Origin: Persebacter sp051009035
GTDB lineage: Bacteria; Pseudomonadota; Gammaproteobacteria; Tethybacterales; Persebacteraceae
DNA length: 22,566 bases
Assembly (NCBI GenBank): GCA_051009035.1
Contig: JBPCWY010000034.1
Coordinates: forward strand, 1 to 22,566
Direction: 5' to 3'
Shown: positions 5,893 to 13,945 of the stretch, piece by piece
Layout: every line of letters starts with the position of its first letter
How positions within the stretch are numbered: position 1 is the first letter of the stretch
Notes under the pieces: generated by a model
What the model was told of the DNA's origin: nothing
The model's input: only the letters and a program-made list of their open reading frames with translations
Database searches by the model: none
Position numbers and translations under genes: made by a program

Positions 5893-8019
5893 TTACAACA
5901 GCGGGACAATCAACAGGGCTACTATGTTGATGATTTTGATTAGGGGGTTTACCGCCGGGCCCGCCGTGTCTTTGTACGGGTCGCCTACCGTGTCGCCGGT
6001 TACCGATGCTTTGTGCGCGTCCGAACCTTTGCCGCCGTGGTTGCCGTCTTCTATGTATTTTTTGGCGTTGTCCCACGCGCCGCCGCCCGCCGTCATGGAA
6101 ATCGCGATGAAGATGCCCGTGACGATTGTGCCGATTAACATTCCGCCCAATGCGACCGGACCGAGAAATATGCCTACGATAACCGGCAAAACTACCGGCA
6201 ACAGCGAAGGGATAATCATCTGGCGAATCGCCGCTTTGGTGAGCAAATCCACCGCGCGCGAATAATCGGGTTTTTCCGTGCCTTTCATAATGCCGGGCAT
6301 TTCGCGGAATTGCCGCCGCACTTCTTCCACGACCGCGCTTGCCGTTTTGCCCACCGCTTCCATCGCCATCGCGCCGAACAAATAGGGGACGAGCCCGCCG
6401 ATGAATAATCCGACAATAACATACGGGTCGGAAAGCGAAAACACCAACTCCGCAACTTCCGCGCCGTCTTCCGAAACATTGCCGGCTACATTGTCCGCTA
6501 ATGCGTTTGTATAATCGGCGAATAAAACGAGCGCCGCCAAACCGGCGGAGCCGATGGCGTATCCTTTGGTCACCGCTTTTGTCGTGTTGCCGATGGCGTC
6601 CAGCGGGTCTGTTACGCCGCGCACTTCTTCGGGGAGGTCCGCCATTTCGGCGATGCCGCCGGCGTTGTCGGTGATTGGTCCGTAGGCGTCCAAGGCGACG
6701 ATGATGCCGGTCATGGAAAGCATGGAAGTCGCCGCGATGGCGATACCGTAAAGTCCCGCCAATTCATACGGAATTAAAATCGCGGCGCATACCGCAACCA
6801 CCGGCAGCCAGCAAGCGCGCATGGAAACGGCGAGTCCGGCGATAATGTTTGTCGCGTGTCCGGTTTCGGATGCTTTTGCCACGCCGCGCACCGGGGCGAA
6901 AGATGTGTCGGTGTAATATTGCGTTATCGCCACTAATCCGCCGGTTAATAAGAGTCCGACAATCGCCGAAATATACATGGGAAAAAACGCCAAGCTTTCG
7001 CTTTGCAGGGCGATATAACTTGTGAGCGGAAAATAAAGCGCCGCCGCTACGCCGCCCGCAATGATTAATCCGCGGTATAAAATATTCATCAGCGGCGTGC
7101 CGGGATTCGCCCGCGCCAAAACTTTGTCAATAATAAAAACAAACGGCTTAAACGGCCCGAAATTGCGGCTGCCCGAAACAAACCAGCAGCCGATAATGGA
7201 CGCGATAATGGACGCGCCGCCGAGCAACAGCGGATACACCACGGCGGCTTCGCCTTCCGCGCCGTAGAGCAATGCGCCCAGCAACATCGTGGCGATGACG
7301 GTGACGGCGTAAGTTTCAAACAAATCCGCCGCCATTCCGGCGCAGTCGCCGACATTGTCGCCGACATTATCGGCGATAACCGCCGGGTTGCGCGGGTCGT
7401 CTTCGGGAATTCCGGCTTCTACTTTGCCGACCAAATCCGCGCCCACATCCGCGCCTTTGGTAAAAATACCCCCGCCCAAACGGGCGAAAATGGAAATCAG
7501 CGAACCGCCGAAACCGAGCCCGATGAGGGGGTGGACGATTTTGTCAAACGGCAATCCTTCGGGGAGTCCGTTGGCGCGCAATATTAAATAATATCCGGCG
7601 CAGCCCAAAAGCCCCAGCCCGACGACCAAAAGCCCGGTTACCGCGCCGCCGGAAAACGCCACGGAGAGGGCGGGATAGACGCCGTCCCGCGCCGCTTCGG
7701 CGGTGCGAATATTGGCGCGCACCGAAACATTCATGCCGATATAGCCCGCCGCCGCCGAAAACAGCGCGCCGATGGCAAAACCCCAAGCGGTCGCCCAATC
7801 CAGCGCCACCCCAAGCACCAAAAACAGCGCCGCCCCGGCGATGCCGATGGTTTGGTATTGGCGGTTGAGATACGCCTGCGCGCCTTCTTGCACGGCGGCG
7901 GCGATGCCGCGCATCCGCTCGTTGCCGTCCGGCAAGCCCAAAATCCATTTGACCGACCACGCGCCGTAGGCAATCGCGGCAACGGCGCAAACAAGCGTCA
8001 AATACAGAAATACTTCCAT
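5893..8019 (-). CDS. hppA: Membrane-bound proton-translocating pyrophosphatase, K+-independent type
   Basis: This 708-aa integral membrane enzyme with about 16 helices couples pyrophosphate hydrolysis to proton export across the cytoplasmic membrane. Signature parts: EGAQAYLNRQY near the N-terminus (45-55), the PPi/Mg loop DVGADLVGKVE (191-201), then ADNVGDNVGDCAGMAADLFE (217-236), a second acidic cluster near 444-461, and a C-terminal loop with DNAKKYIEDG, SVTGDTVGDPYKDTAGPA. The GNTTKA motif (477-482) has lysine at K481; in this family lysine there, in place of alanine, marks K+-independent pumps. The start at 8019 is preceded by GGAG with 7-8 nt spacing. The longer frame to 8076 adds a charged, non-homologous stretch and was not used. 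A TAAAAT box at 8082-8087 could be its -10. Confidence 0.97.
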   Translation of the reverse strand: MEVFLYLTLVCAVAAIAYGAWSVKWILGLPDGNERMRGIAAAVQEGAQAYLNRQYQTIGIAGAALFLVLGVALDWATAWGFAIGALFSAAAGYIGMNVSVRANIRTAEAARDGVYPALSVAFSGGAVTGLLVVGLGLLGCAGYYLILRANGLPEGLPFDKIVHPLIGLGFGGSLISIFARLGGGIFTKGADVGADLVGKVEAGIPEDDPRNPAVIADNVGDNVGDCAGMAADLFETYAVTVIATMLLGALLYGAEGEAAVVYPLLLGGASIIASIIGCWFVSGSRNFGPFKPFVFIIDKVLARANPGTPLMNILYRGLIIAGGVAAALYFPLTSYIALQSESLAFFPMYISAIVGLLLTGGLVAITQYYTDTSFAPVRGVAKASETGHATNIIAGLAVSMRACWLPVVAVCAAILIPYELAGLYGIAIAATSMLSMTGIIVALDAYGPITDNAGGIAEMADLPEEVRGVTDPLDAIGNTTKAVTKGYAIGSAGLAALVLFADYTNALADNVAGNVSEDGAEVAELVFSLSDPYVIVGLFIGGLVPYLFGAMAMEAVGKTASAVVEEVRRQFREMPGIMKGTEKPDYSRAVDLLTKAAIRQMIIPSLLPVVLPVIVGIFLGPVALGGMLIGTIVTGIFIAISMTAGGGAWDNAKKYIEDGNHGGKGSDAHKASVTGDTVGDPYKDTAGPAVNPLIKIINIVALLIVPLL

Positions 8020-8081
8020 GTTTTTTCTCCGATGAAATAAGCAAAAAGTGCGGCGCCCCCCAAAATCAAGGCGCAAAAACT

Positions 8082-8087
8082 ATTTTA
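8082..8087 (-). promoter_or_regulatory. hppA: Possible -10 box of hppA
   Basis: TAAAAT on the minus strand lies about 63 bp before the hppA start codon. The best -35 candidate (TTTTTA at 18-bp spacing) is weak. The mRNA would have a leader of about 55 nt that includes the GGAG ribosome-binding site. Confidence 0.3.
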
Positions 8088-8157
8088 CCAAAAAACGCCG
8101 CCGGGTAAAAATCCCCCCGTTTCGCATTTTTCCATTTCCCCGCCAAACCGGATTTTT

Positions 8158-8193
8158 GGGAGGCGGGATTTTTTGGGGAGGCGGGATTTTGCG
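8158..8193 (+). repeat. Short tandem repeat, 18 bp x 2
   Basis: Two adjacent copies of GGGAGGCGGGATTTT plus three bases (8158-8175 and 8176-8193) differ only near their ends. A partial third copy (GGATTTTT) precedes them. The repeat lies in the hppA-prpB divergent region and is not coding. Confidence 0.7.
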
Positions 8194-8266
8194 CGGGGCG
8201 GAGTCCGGCGGCGGGGGCGGGCGGCGGTTTTTTTTGCCGCTTTTCCGTCTCCGCGGATACTCCGCC

Positions 8267-8368
8267 GTCATTCCCGCGCAAGCGGGAATCCAAAATGCCG
8301 GTTTTGTTTTGGAGTTTTACCGACTCGCCGAAGTTAACTTTTTGGATTCCCGCTTGCGCGGGAATGAC
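8267..8368. repeat. Paired palindrome element 2 (102 bp)
   Basis: Perfect 29-bp inverted repeats at 8267-8295 and 8340-8368, each containing a smaller palindrome (ATTCCCGCGCAAGCGGGAAT at 8270-8289; ATTCCCGCTTGCGCGGGAAT at 8346-8365), flank a 44-bp interior. A related single palindrome, ATTCCCGCTTTCGCGGGAAT, follows at 8408-8427. Confidence 0.8.
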
Positions 8369-8446
8369 TGAAGTTGTGTTTTTTCTAACACCGCAAACCG
8401 CAAAGAGATTCCCGCTTTCGCGGGAATGGAAATTTATTTGTATATT

Positions 8447-8492
8447 TTTTTCGCGCCGAAGTTTATTTTTGCGGGCGCGAAAAATTTCGGCG
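8447..8492. repeat. Inverted repeat with two mutually exclusive pairings
   Basis: TTTTTCGCGCC (8447-8457) pairs perfectly with GGCGCGAAAAA (8474-8484). Alternatively CGCCGAA (8454-8460) pairs with TTCGGCG (8486-8492). The two stems share bases and cannot form together. The region lies upstream of the prpB promoters and differs in sequence from the ATTCC palindromes. Whether it is transcribed is unknown. Confidence 0.5.
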
Positions 8493-8573
8493 TGCATGAA
8501 ATTTTTTAGCGGGCATGGAAAATAATGCAATTTTAACGCGATTAGAAAAGCCAAGCGGAAAAAAAACAGACCC

Positions 8574-8648
8574 GTCATTCCTGCGAAGGCAGGAATCTCT
8601 TGCGGCATTTTGGGGCGGGAATGAGATTCCTGCCTTCGCAGGAATGAC
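8574..8648. repeat. Paired palindrome element 3 (75 bp)
   Basis: Perfect 26-bp inverted repeats at 8574-8599 and 8623-8648 (28 bp if the flanking CC/GG at 8572-8573 and 8649-8650 are counted), each holding an ATTCCTGC...GCAGGAAT palindrome, surround a 23-bp interior. The right end abuts the TATAAT at 8659 upstream of prpB. Confidence 0.8.
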
Positions 8649-8664
8649 GGCGGGAGGGTATAAT
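8635..8664 (+). promoter_or_regulatory. Possible prpB-operon promoter at the edge of a repeat
   Basis: A perfect TATAAT lies at 8659-8664, with TTCGCA (8635-8640; 4 of 6 matches to TTGACA) at an 18-bp spacing. The -35-like hexamer lies inside the right arm of paired palindrome element 3. The transcript would have a leader of about 90 nt before the prpB ATG at 8762. Confidence 0.4.
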
Positions 8665-8723
8665 GGCAGGCGGGAAAAGCGGGAAAGGCGGGCGAAAATT
8701 GGGGCGAAAAGGCGGCGGGAAAT

Positions 8724-8754
8724 TTGCCAGATTTTTCCGAAAATGGCGTAAAAT
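8724..8754 (+). promoter_or_regulatory. prpB: Alternative prpB promoter giving a nearly leaderless mRNA
   Basis: TTGCCA (8724-8729) and TAAAAT (8749-8754) are separated by 19 bp. The -10 ends seven bases before the prpB ATG, so transcription would start next to the start codon. No Shine-Dalgarno is visible before this ATG, which fits a leaderless start. Confidence 0.35.
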
Positions 8755-8761
8755 ACGGGCG

Positions 8762-9676
8762 ATGAATCAATTTTCCGCCGACTCTCATTCTATCCTCCCG
8801 CCCGGGGCGAAATTTCGCCGCGCTTTGGAGGAGGAAAAGCCGTTGCTGATTGCCGGGGCGGTTAATGCTTATTGCGCTGTTCTTGCCGAAAAAGCGGGGT
8901 TTCGCGCGCTTTATTTGTCCGGCGGCGGGGTTGCCGCTTGTATGGGAATGCCCGATTTGGCGGCGACGACAATGCACGATGTCGCCGCCGATGCGGAAAG
9001 AATTACCGCCGCTACTTCGCTGCCGCTGCTCGTGGATGCGGATACGGGTTTTGGCTCTTGGCTTAATATTGCGCGGGCGGTTAAAACTTTTGCGCGCGCC
9101 GGGGCGGCGGGAATGCATTTGGAAGACCAAGCGCAGGCGAAACGCTGCGGACACCGCCCCAATAAAATTTTGGTTTCGGCGGGGGAAATGTGCGACCGCA
9201 TTCGCGCCGCCGTTGATGCGCGCGGGGACGGCGGTTTTGTGATTATGGCGCGCACGGACGCGCTGGCTTCCGAGCCGCGCGAAGCCGCTTTGGAGCGCGC
9301 CCGCCTTTATGCGGAAGCGGGGGCGGATATGATTTTTGCGGAAGCGGCGAAAACTTTGGACGACTACCGCGATTTTCGGCGGGCGTGCGGCGCGCCGGTA
9401 TTGGCGAATATTACCGAGTTTGGCGAGACGCCGATGTTTTCGGCGGAAGAATTGCGCGGGGCGGGGGCGGATATGATGCTGTTTCCGCTGTCCGCGTTTC
9501 GCGCGATGAACCGCGCCGCCGAAAAAGTATACGCCGCCATCCGCAAAGACGGCGGGCAAAAATCGGTGACGGACATGATGCAAACCCGCGCCGAGTTATA
9601 CGCCAATTTAAACTACCACGATTACGAAGAAAAAATGGATTCGTTATTTGGAAAACCAACCGGAGAAAAATCATGA
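8762..9676 (+). CDS. prpB: 2-Methylisocitrate lyase
   Basis: This 304-aa enzyme cleaves 2-methylisocitrate to pyruvate and succinate, the last step of the methylcitrate cycle for propionate/propionyl-CoA. It aligns by eye with E. coli PrpB along its length: YLSGGGVAA (51-59), the metal site VDADTGFG (D92, D94), the catalytic loop KRCGH (127-131, C129), VIMARTDALA, and the C-terminal PLSAFRAMNRAAE and MQTRAELY segments. The start at 8762 gives a normal N-terminus. An in-frame ATG at 8663 would add a Lys/Arg/Gly-rich stretch and overlaps the TATAAT box, so it was rejected. It overlaps prpC by four bases (ATGA). Confidence 0.96.
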   Translation: MNQFSADSHSILPPGAKFRRALEEEKPLLIAGAVNAYCAVLAEKAGFRALYLSGGGVAACMGMPDLAATTMHDVAADAERITAATSLPLLVDADTGFGSWLNIARAVKTFARAGAAGMHLEDQAQAKRCGHRPNKILVSAGEMCDRIRAAVDARGDGGFVIMARTDALASEPREAALERARLYAEAGADMIFAEAAKTLDDYRDFRRACGAPVLANITEFGETPMFSAEELRGAGADMMLFPLSAFRAMNRAAEKVYAAIRKDGGQKSVTDMMQTRAELYANLNYHDYEEKMDSLFGKPTGEKS

Positions 9677-10809
9677 GCAATACTTCCAACACTTCGCAAG
9701 CCGCCCCCGCCCAAGGGTTGCGCGGCGTCACCGTCGGCAAAACCGCCGTTTGCACCTGCGGGCATGAGGGGCGCGGGCTGGATTACCGCGGTTATAAAAT
9801 AGAAGATTTGGCGGCGCATACTTCGTTTGAAGAAACGGCGTGGCTGCTGCTTTACGGCGAATTGCCGGCGGCGGCGGAGCTGGCGGCGTTTAAGGAGCGG
9901 TTGCGCGGTTTGCGCGAATTGCCCGCGCCGGTTAAAACCGTGCTGGAACAAATTCCCGCGTCCGCGCATCCGATGGATATGATGCGCACCGCGTGTTCCA
10001 TATTGGGCGCGGTGGAAGAAGAATCAAAAGACGCGGCGCAAACCGCCGAACGGTTGCTGGCGTTTTTTCCTTCGGCGCTCGGTTATTGGCACCGCTACGC
10101 CGGTTTTGGCGAGCGGATAGAAACCGCAACGCAGGACGATTCTATCGCCGAACAAGTGTTGCGCCTGATTTCCGGCGGGCCGCCAAGCGCGGAAGCGGCG
10201 GAAGCGATGAATATTTCGCTGGTGCTTTACGCCGAACATGAATTTAACGCGTCCACTTTTACGGCGCGCGTTGTGACCGCCACGCTTTCCGATTTTCATT
10301 CCGCCGTTGTCGCCGCGATTGGCGCGTTGCGCGGTCCGCTGCACGGCGGGGCGAACGAATACGCGATGAAATTAATTGGGCGGTTTGATTCTCCGGAAGC
10401 GGCGGAAAAAGGCGTTGGAGAATTGCTCGCGCGCAAGGAAAAAATTATGGGTTTCGGGCATGCCGTATATTCCGAATGCGACCCGCGCAGCGACATTATC
10501 AAAGCGCAGTCGCGCCGTTTGTCCGCCGGACATCCGCGCGAATATTTATTCGCCGTGTCCGAGGCGGTGGAGCGCAAAATGCGGGCGGAGAAAAAACTTT
10601 TTCCCAATTTGGATTTTTACAGCGCGTCCGCGTATCATTTTATGGGCGTGCCGACTCCGTTATTTACGCCGTTGTTTGTCGTTTCGCGCTTGTCCGGCTG
10701 GGCGGCGCACATCATGGAACAGCGCGCCGACAACCGGCTGATTCGCCCCAACGCGGAATATATCGGCCCCGCCACGCGTCCTTTTGTCCGCATGGAAGAC
10801 CGCGGTTAA
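9673..10809 (+). CDS. prpC: 2-Methylcitrate synthase
   Basis: This 378-aa member of the citrate synthase family condenses propionyl-CoA with oxaloacetate. The catalytic triad is visible: H224 (GPLHGGANE), H263 (GFGHAVY) and D314 (FPNLDFYSA). Close matches to E. coli PrpC, such as LVLYAEHEFNASTFTARVV and GWAAHIMEQRADNRLIRP, favour methylcitrate synthase over ordinary citrate synthase, as does the adjacent prpB. The ATG overlaps the prpB stop (ATGA) and has a GGAG ribosome-binding site 7 nt upstream. The upstream extension of this frame into prpB is a shadow. Confidence 0.96.
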   Translation: MSNTSNTSQAAPAQGLRGVTVGKTAVCTCGHEGRGLDYRGYKIEDLAAHTSFEETAWLLLYGELPAAAELAAFKERLRGLRELPAPVKTVLEQIPASAHPMDMMRTACSILGAVEEESKDAAQTAERLLAFFPSALGYWHRYAGFGERIETATQDDSIAEQVLRLISGGPPSAEAAEAMNISLVLYAEHEFNASTFTARVVTATLSDFHSAVVAAIGALRGPLHGGANEYAMKLIGRFDSPEAAEKGVGELLARKEKIMGFGHAVYSECDPRSDIIKAQSRRLSAGHPREYLFAVSEAVERKMRAEKKLFPNLDFYSASAYHFMGVPTPLFTPLFVVSRLSGWAAHIMEQRADNRLIRPNAEYIGPATRPFVRMEDRG

Positions 10810-10810
10810 A

Positions 10811-13800
10811 ATGGATTCTCCGGCCGCGCCGCCCGCGCCCGTTTCGGATTCCGCCGCCGCCCATTCCGCCGCCGAAACGCCCCTTGCGCCGCAGCCGTGG
10901 TGGTATTACGCGATTTTTGCCGCATCCGGTTTTGCCGCGCTGATATACGAATCTTTATGGGCGCGTTATCTTAAAATTTTTCTGGGACATGCCGCCTACG
11001 CGCAGGCGCTGGTTTTAATTGTATTTTTATTCGGCATCGCCGCCGGTTCTTTTTTGGTCGCGCGGTGGAGCCAAAAAATCGCCCGCCCGTTGCTCGCTTA
11101 CGCCGCGGTGGAAGCGTTGCTGGCGGTGGTTGCCGTTTATTTTCACGATATTTTTACCGCCGCGCAAGAATGGGGATTGAGCGATGTGCTGCCGCAAATT
11201 GCAAGCGACCGCGGCGCGGAAATATTTAAATGGGCGCTGGGCGCGTCTTTAATTTTGCCGCAGACGGTATTGCTGGGCGCGACTTTTCCATTGCTGGCGG
11301 CGGGGATTGTCCGCTACTGGCCGCAATCGCCGGGGAAAACAATTTCCGCGTTGTATTACGCCAATTCGGGAGGCGCGGCGTTGGGCGTTCTTGTCGGCGG
11401 ATTTGTTCTCGTCCCCGCCATAGGATTAATCGGCGCGGGTTTAATCGGCGGCGCGCTCAACGCCGCCATAGCCGCGCTTGTTTGGGGATTGGCGCGCCGT
11501 TTCGGCGAAATACAAATCCGCGGCGGGCAAGAATCCAAACCGCAAGAATCCGCATTACCAGAATCCAAATTGCGGGAATCGGAATCGCAAGAATCGGAAC
11601 TGCAAGAATCCAAAACGCGGCAAGCCGAAAAATACGCCGATGGCGCCGTTTTATCCGGCGGCGGTTTTTTAAGTTTAACCGAAGGAAAACTTTTAATGCT
11701 GACGGCGGCGGTGACCGGCATGTCGTCTTTTATTTACGAAATTGTATGGTTGCGGATGATTGCGCTGTTGCTCGGCGCGTCCGTGTATTCGTTTGAAATT
11801 ATGCTCGCCGTTTTTATCGGCGGGCTGGCGCTCGGCAGTTTTTTAATCCGCCGCCGCATTGACCGGATTGCCGAACCGCTTGTCTTGCTGGCGCGGGTGC
11901 AGCTGGCGATGGGGGCGCTGGCGTTGTTGTCGCTGTTGTTGTATCCCGCCGCGTTTAAAGTTTACGCTTACTTGTGGGGCGTGTTGCCGCGCGGCGGCGG
12001 TATTCACATTTACCAATGGCTGTGCGGCGGCGCGTTAGTCGCGGCGTTGGTGTTGCCCGCCGCGGTTTGCGCGGGAATGACTTTGCCGCTGATTACAAAC
12101 CGCCTCATGCAGCGGCGCGGCGAATCGTCTTTGGGGGCGGTATACGGCGCAAATACTTTGGGCGCAATCGCCGGCGTGGGTTTGGCGGTGCATTGGCTGC
12201 TGCCCGAAACCGGCGTGCAAAACGCCATGATTGTCGGGGCGTTGTTTGATTTATTGCTGGGTTGCGCGTTGCTGGCGTTTGCGCGGGGGCGTTTTTCGGG
12301 GGCGGGTTTGGCGGGCGGTTTTACCGCGGCGGCGGTGGCGGCGGCATTAATATTCGGCGGCGTGCCGCTGCGTTACGCCGCTTCCGGCATATACCGCCAC
12401 GGCGCGTTAAACAGCGGGGAGATTGTGTTTTACCGGGACGGCAAAACGGCTTCGGTTTCCGTCCTAAAATCTCCGGACAAAGAAGGCGAAGGATACCATC
12501 TCAGCATCCGCACCAACGGCAAAACGGACGCCGCTTTGTATTACGGGGACGGTTATTCCGCCGATGAAATGACGATGGTTATTTCGGGCGTGTTGCCGTT
12601 GCTGGCTCGTCCGGACGCGCGGCGGGCGGCAAACATCGGTTTCGGTTCCGGGCTGACTTCCATGGCGTTGCTGCAATCGCCGCACTTGATGGAATTGGAT
12701 AATATTGAAATTGAACCGGTGATGGCGGCGGGAGCGAAACGTTTGGGCGACAAAGTCGCGCCGGTGTTTTCCGACCCGCGCAACCGTTTTATTTTTGACG
12801 ACGCCAAAACGGTTTTTGCGCGCGCCAAAGAACCTTACGATATTATTATTTCGGAACCGTCCAACCCGTGGATTAGCGGCATCGGCGGTTTATTTACGAG
12901 CGAATTTTACCGGCAGGTCAAAACCGCCCTCGCACCGGGCGGCGTGTTTATTCAATGGATGCCCCTTTACGAATCTTCGCCGCACATTTTCGCTTCCGTC
13001 GCCGCGGCGCTGGGGGGGGAGTTCGGCGATTTTCGCATGTATCTTTCCGGCGGCAATATTATTATCGCCGCCGTCGCCGAAGACGCCGCGCCGCCGTTGC
13101 GGGACGATATTTTTGCCGCGCCCGCGGCGCGCGATTTTTTCGCCGCTTACGATTTTCGCGCGGCGGAAAATGTCGGCGCGTTGTTCGCCGGAGAAAAACG
13201 GCATCTCGCGCCGTATTTTGCGTCTTTTTTCGTCCGCCCCAATTCCGATTATTTTCCGTTTGTGGAGCATGAAGCGCCGCGCGCGTTTTTTCGCAAAACG
13301 GAATATTCGTGGGGGGCGGCGCAAATGCTGCCGGTGCCGTTTATGGAAATGTCGGAAAGCCGCCCGCCGTCTCCCCGGTTTGCCGCCATGCGCCATTCGC
13401 CCGTTGCGCGGCGCGGCGCGGCAATCCAAAAAGCCATCGCCGGTTTGGAAGACGAAAACGGCGCGTTGCGCCGCCGCATCGCCGCCCTGCAACAATCCGC
13501 CTGCGCCGTGGAAACCGAAAAAGAAGAAGCGTATATGTTGTCGGTCAGCGATTTTTCCGCCGCATTGTTGCCGGTTGCTTCCGCCGATGCGATGAAAAAA
13601 GTGTGGGATATTCTCGCCGAAAACTCATGCATGGCGGAGCGGTTATTGCCGGAAGCCCCTTCGGCGGCGGCGCAATACACCCGTTTTTGGCGCGCAGTAT
13701 CCCTGCGGGACGGCGCGGAAACGGCGCGGCTTGCCGATTTGTTGCTGGACGACATCGCGCCGGATGCCCCTTCCGGACAAATTGTTTTGCTGGCGGCGAT

Positions 13801-13927
13801 GGCGGGGCATTACCAGCAGGGAAATTATTTTCGCGTCGTGTCGTTGTTGCACCGGATACCGCCGGTCAATCCCGCCGTCCACCACGCCGCGCGGTTTCTC
13901 GGCGCGCTTGCCGCGCAAAAGATATAA
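10811..13927 (+). CDS. Large membrane protein with duplicated TM units and a spermidine-synthase-like domain
   Basis: This 1038-aa protein has two related membrane units: about 31-230 (GFAALIYESLWARYLKIFLG) and about 293-518 (GMSSFIYEIVWLRMIALLLG), evidently an internal duplication. They are joined by a charged linker (241-270) made of five-residue repeats (ESKPQ, ESALP, ESKLR and so on). A Rossmann-like aminopropyltransferase domain follows (about 535-760) with the SAM-type loop GFGSGLT (610-616), an acidic EIE strand end (633-635), DD at 663-664 and SEPSNPWISG (681-690). The usual spermidine-synthase active-site Asp region reads SEPSNPW instead, as in 'fused MFS/spermidine synthase' proteins of unknown substrate. 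A C-terminal tail (about 870-1038) has a coiled coil and helices I do not recognise. The ATG is one base after the prpC stop. An upstream TTG at 10784 is less likely. Function is unknown, and its place inside a prp operon is unusual. Confidence 0.85.
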   Translation: MDSPAAPPAPVSDSAAAHSAAETPLAPQPWWYYAIFAASGFAALIYESLWARYLKIFLGHAAYAQALVLIVFLFGIAAGSFLVARWSQKIARPLLAYAAVEALLAVVAVYFHDIFTAAQEWGLSDVLPQIASDRGAEIFKWALGASLILPQTVLLGATFPLLAAGIVRYWPQSPGKTISALYYANSGGAALGVLVGGFVLVPAIGLIGAGLIGGALNAAIAALVWGLARRFGEIQIRGGQESKPQESALPESKLRESESQESELQESKTRQAEKYADGAVLSGGGFLSLTEGKLLMLTAAVTGMSSFIYEIVWLRMIALLLGASVYSFEIMLAVFIGGLALGSFLIRRRIDRIAEPLVLLARVQLAMGALALLSLLLYPAAFKVYAYLWGVLPRGGGIHIYQWLCGGALVAALVLPAAVCAGMTLPLITNRLMQRRGESSLGAVYGANTLGAIAGVGLAVHWLLPETGVQNAMIVGALFDLLLGCALLAFARGRFSGAGLAGGFTAAAVAAALIFGGVPLRYAASGIYRHGALNSGEIVFYRDGKTASVSVLKSPDKEGEGYHLSIRTNGKTDAALYYGDGYSADEMTMVISGVLPLLARPDARRAANIGFGSGLTSMALLQSPHLMELDNIEIEPVMAAGAKRLGDKVAPVFSDPRNRFIFDDAKTVFARAKEPYDIIISEPSNPWISGIGGLFTSEFYRQVKTALAPGGVFIQWMPLYESSPHIFASVAAALGGEFGDFRMYLSGGNIIIAAVAEDAAPPLRDDIFAAPAARDFFAAYDFRAAENVGALFAGEKRHLAPYFASFFVRPNSDYFPFVEHEAPRAFFRKTEYSWGAAQMLPVPFMEMSESRPPSPRFAAMRHSPVARRGAAIQKAIAGLEDENGALRRRIAALQQSACAVETEKEEAYMLSVSDFSAALLPVASADAMKKVWDILAENSCMAERLLPEAPSAAAQYTRFWRAVSLRDGAETARLADLLLDDIAPDAPSGQIVLLAAMAGHYQQGNYFRVVSLLHRIPPVNPAVHHAARFLGALAAQKI
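11531..11620 (+). repeat. In-frame 15-bp minisatellite, six units, inside the SpeE-like gene
   Basis: GAATC recurs at 11531, 11546, 11561, 11576, 11591 and 11606, an exact 15-bp period. Each unit encodes five residues beginning with Glu-Ser (ESKPQ, ESALP, ESKLR, ESESQ, ESELQ, ESKTR). A unit gain or loss would keep the frame and change only the length of the linker between the two membrane units. Confidence 0.85.
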
Positions 13928-13930
13928 CTT

Positions 13931-13945
13931 TGTTATAATTCGCGC
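13931..13945 (+). promoter_or_regulatory. prpD: Internal extended -10 promoter before prpD, possible leaderless start
   Basis: TGTTATAAT (13931-13939) is a perfect extended -10 element (TG-n-TATAAT). Six bases (TCGCGC) separate it from the prpD ATG at 13946, so the predicted transcription start is the A of the start codon. It overlaps the short gap after the membrane-protein stop (13925-13927). No convincing -35 is present, which is acceptable for extended -10 promoters. Confidence 0.5.

Noticed and set aside
8267..8650. Possible CRISPR array (repeated 26-29 bp units)
   Set aside because: The units are inverted rather than direct, the spacers are unequal, there are no cas genes, and the same arms occur singly elsewhere.
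8663..8761. N-terminal extension of prpB from the ATG at 8663
   Set aside because: The extension is Lys/Arg/Gly-rich, absent from the PrpB family, and its ATG overlaps the TATAAT box.
8650..8761. Sigma-54 (-24/-12) promoter before prpB
   Set aside because: TGGCAGG is present at about 8664, but the partner 12 bp downstream is AAAGC rather than TTGC, and no prpR-type activator is in the window.
8066..9583. 505-codon open frame on the minus strand opposite prpB
   Set aside because: It lies antisense to a well-supported prpB and runs through the repeat-filled intergenic region. Its His/Arg/Pro-rich translation has no recognisable domain. It is a product of the GC-skewed codon use.
10811..13927. 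Calling the large membrane protein a true spermidine synthase working with the polyamine transporter at 1-377
   Set aside because: The catalytic region differs from SpeE, the protein is membrane-bound, and the two genes are more than 10 kb apart on separate transcripts.
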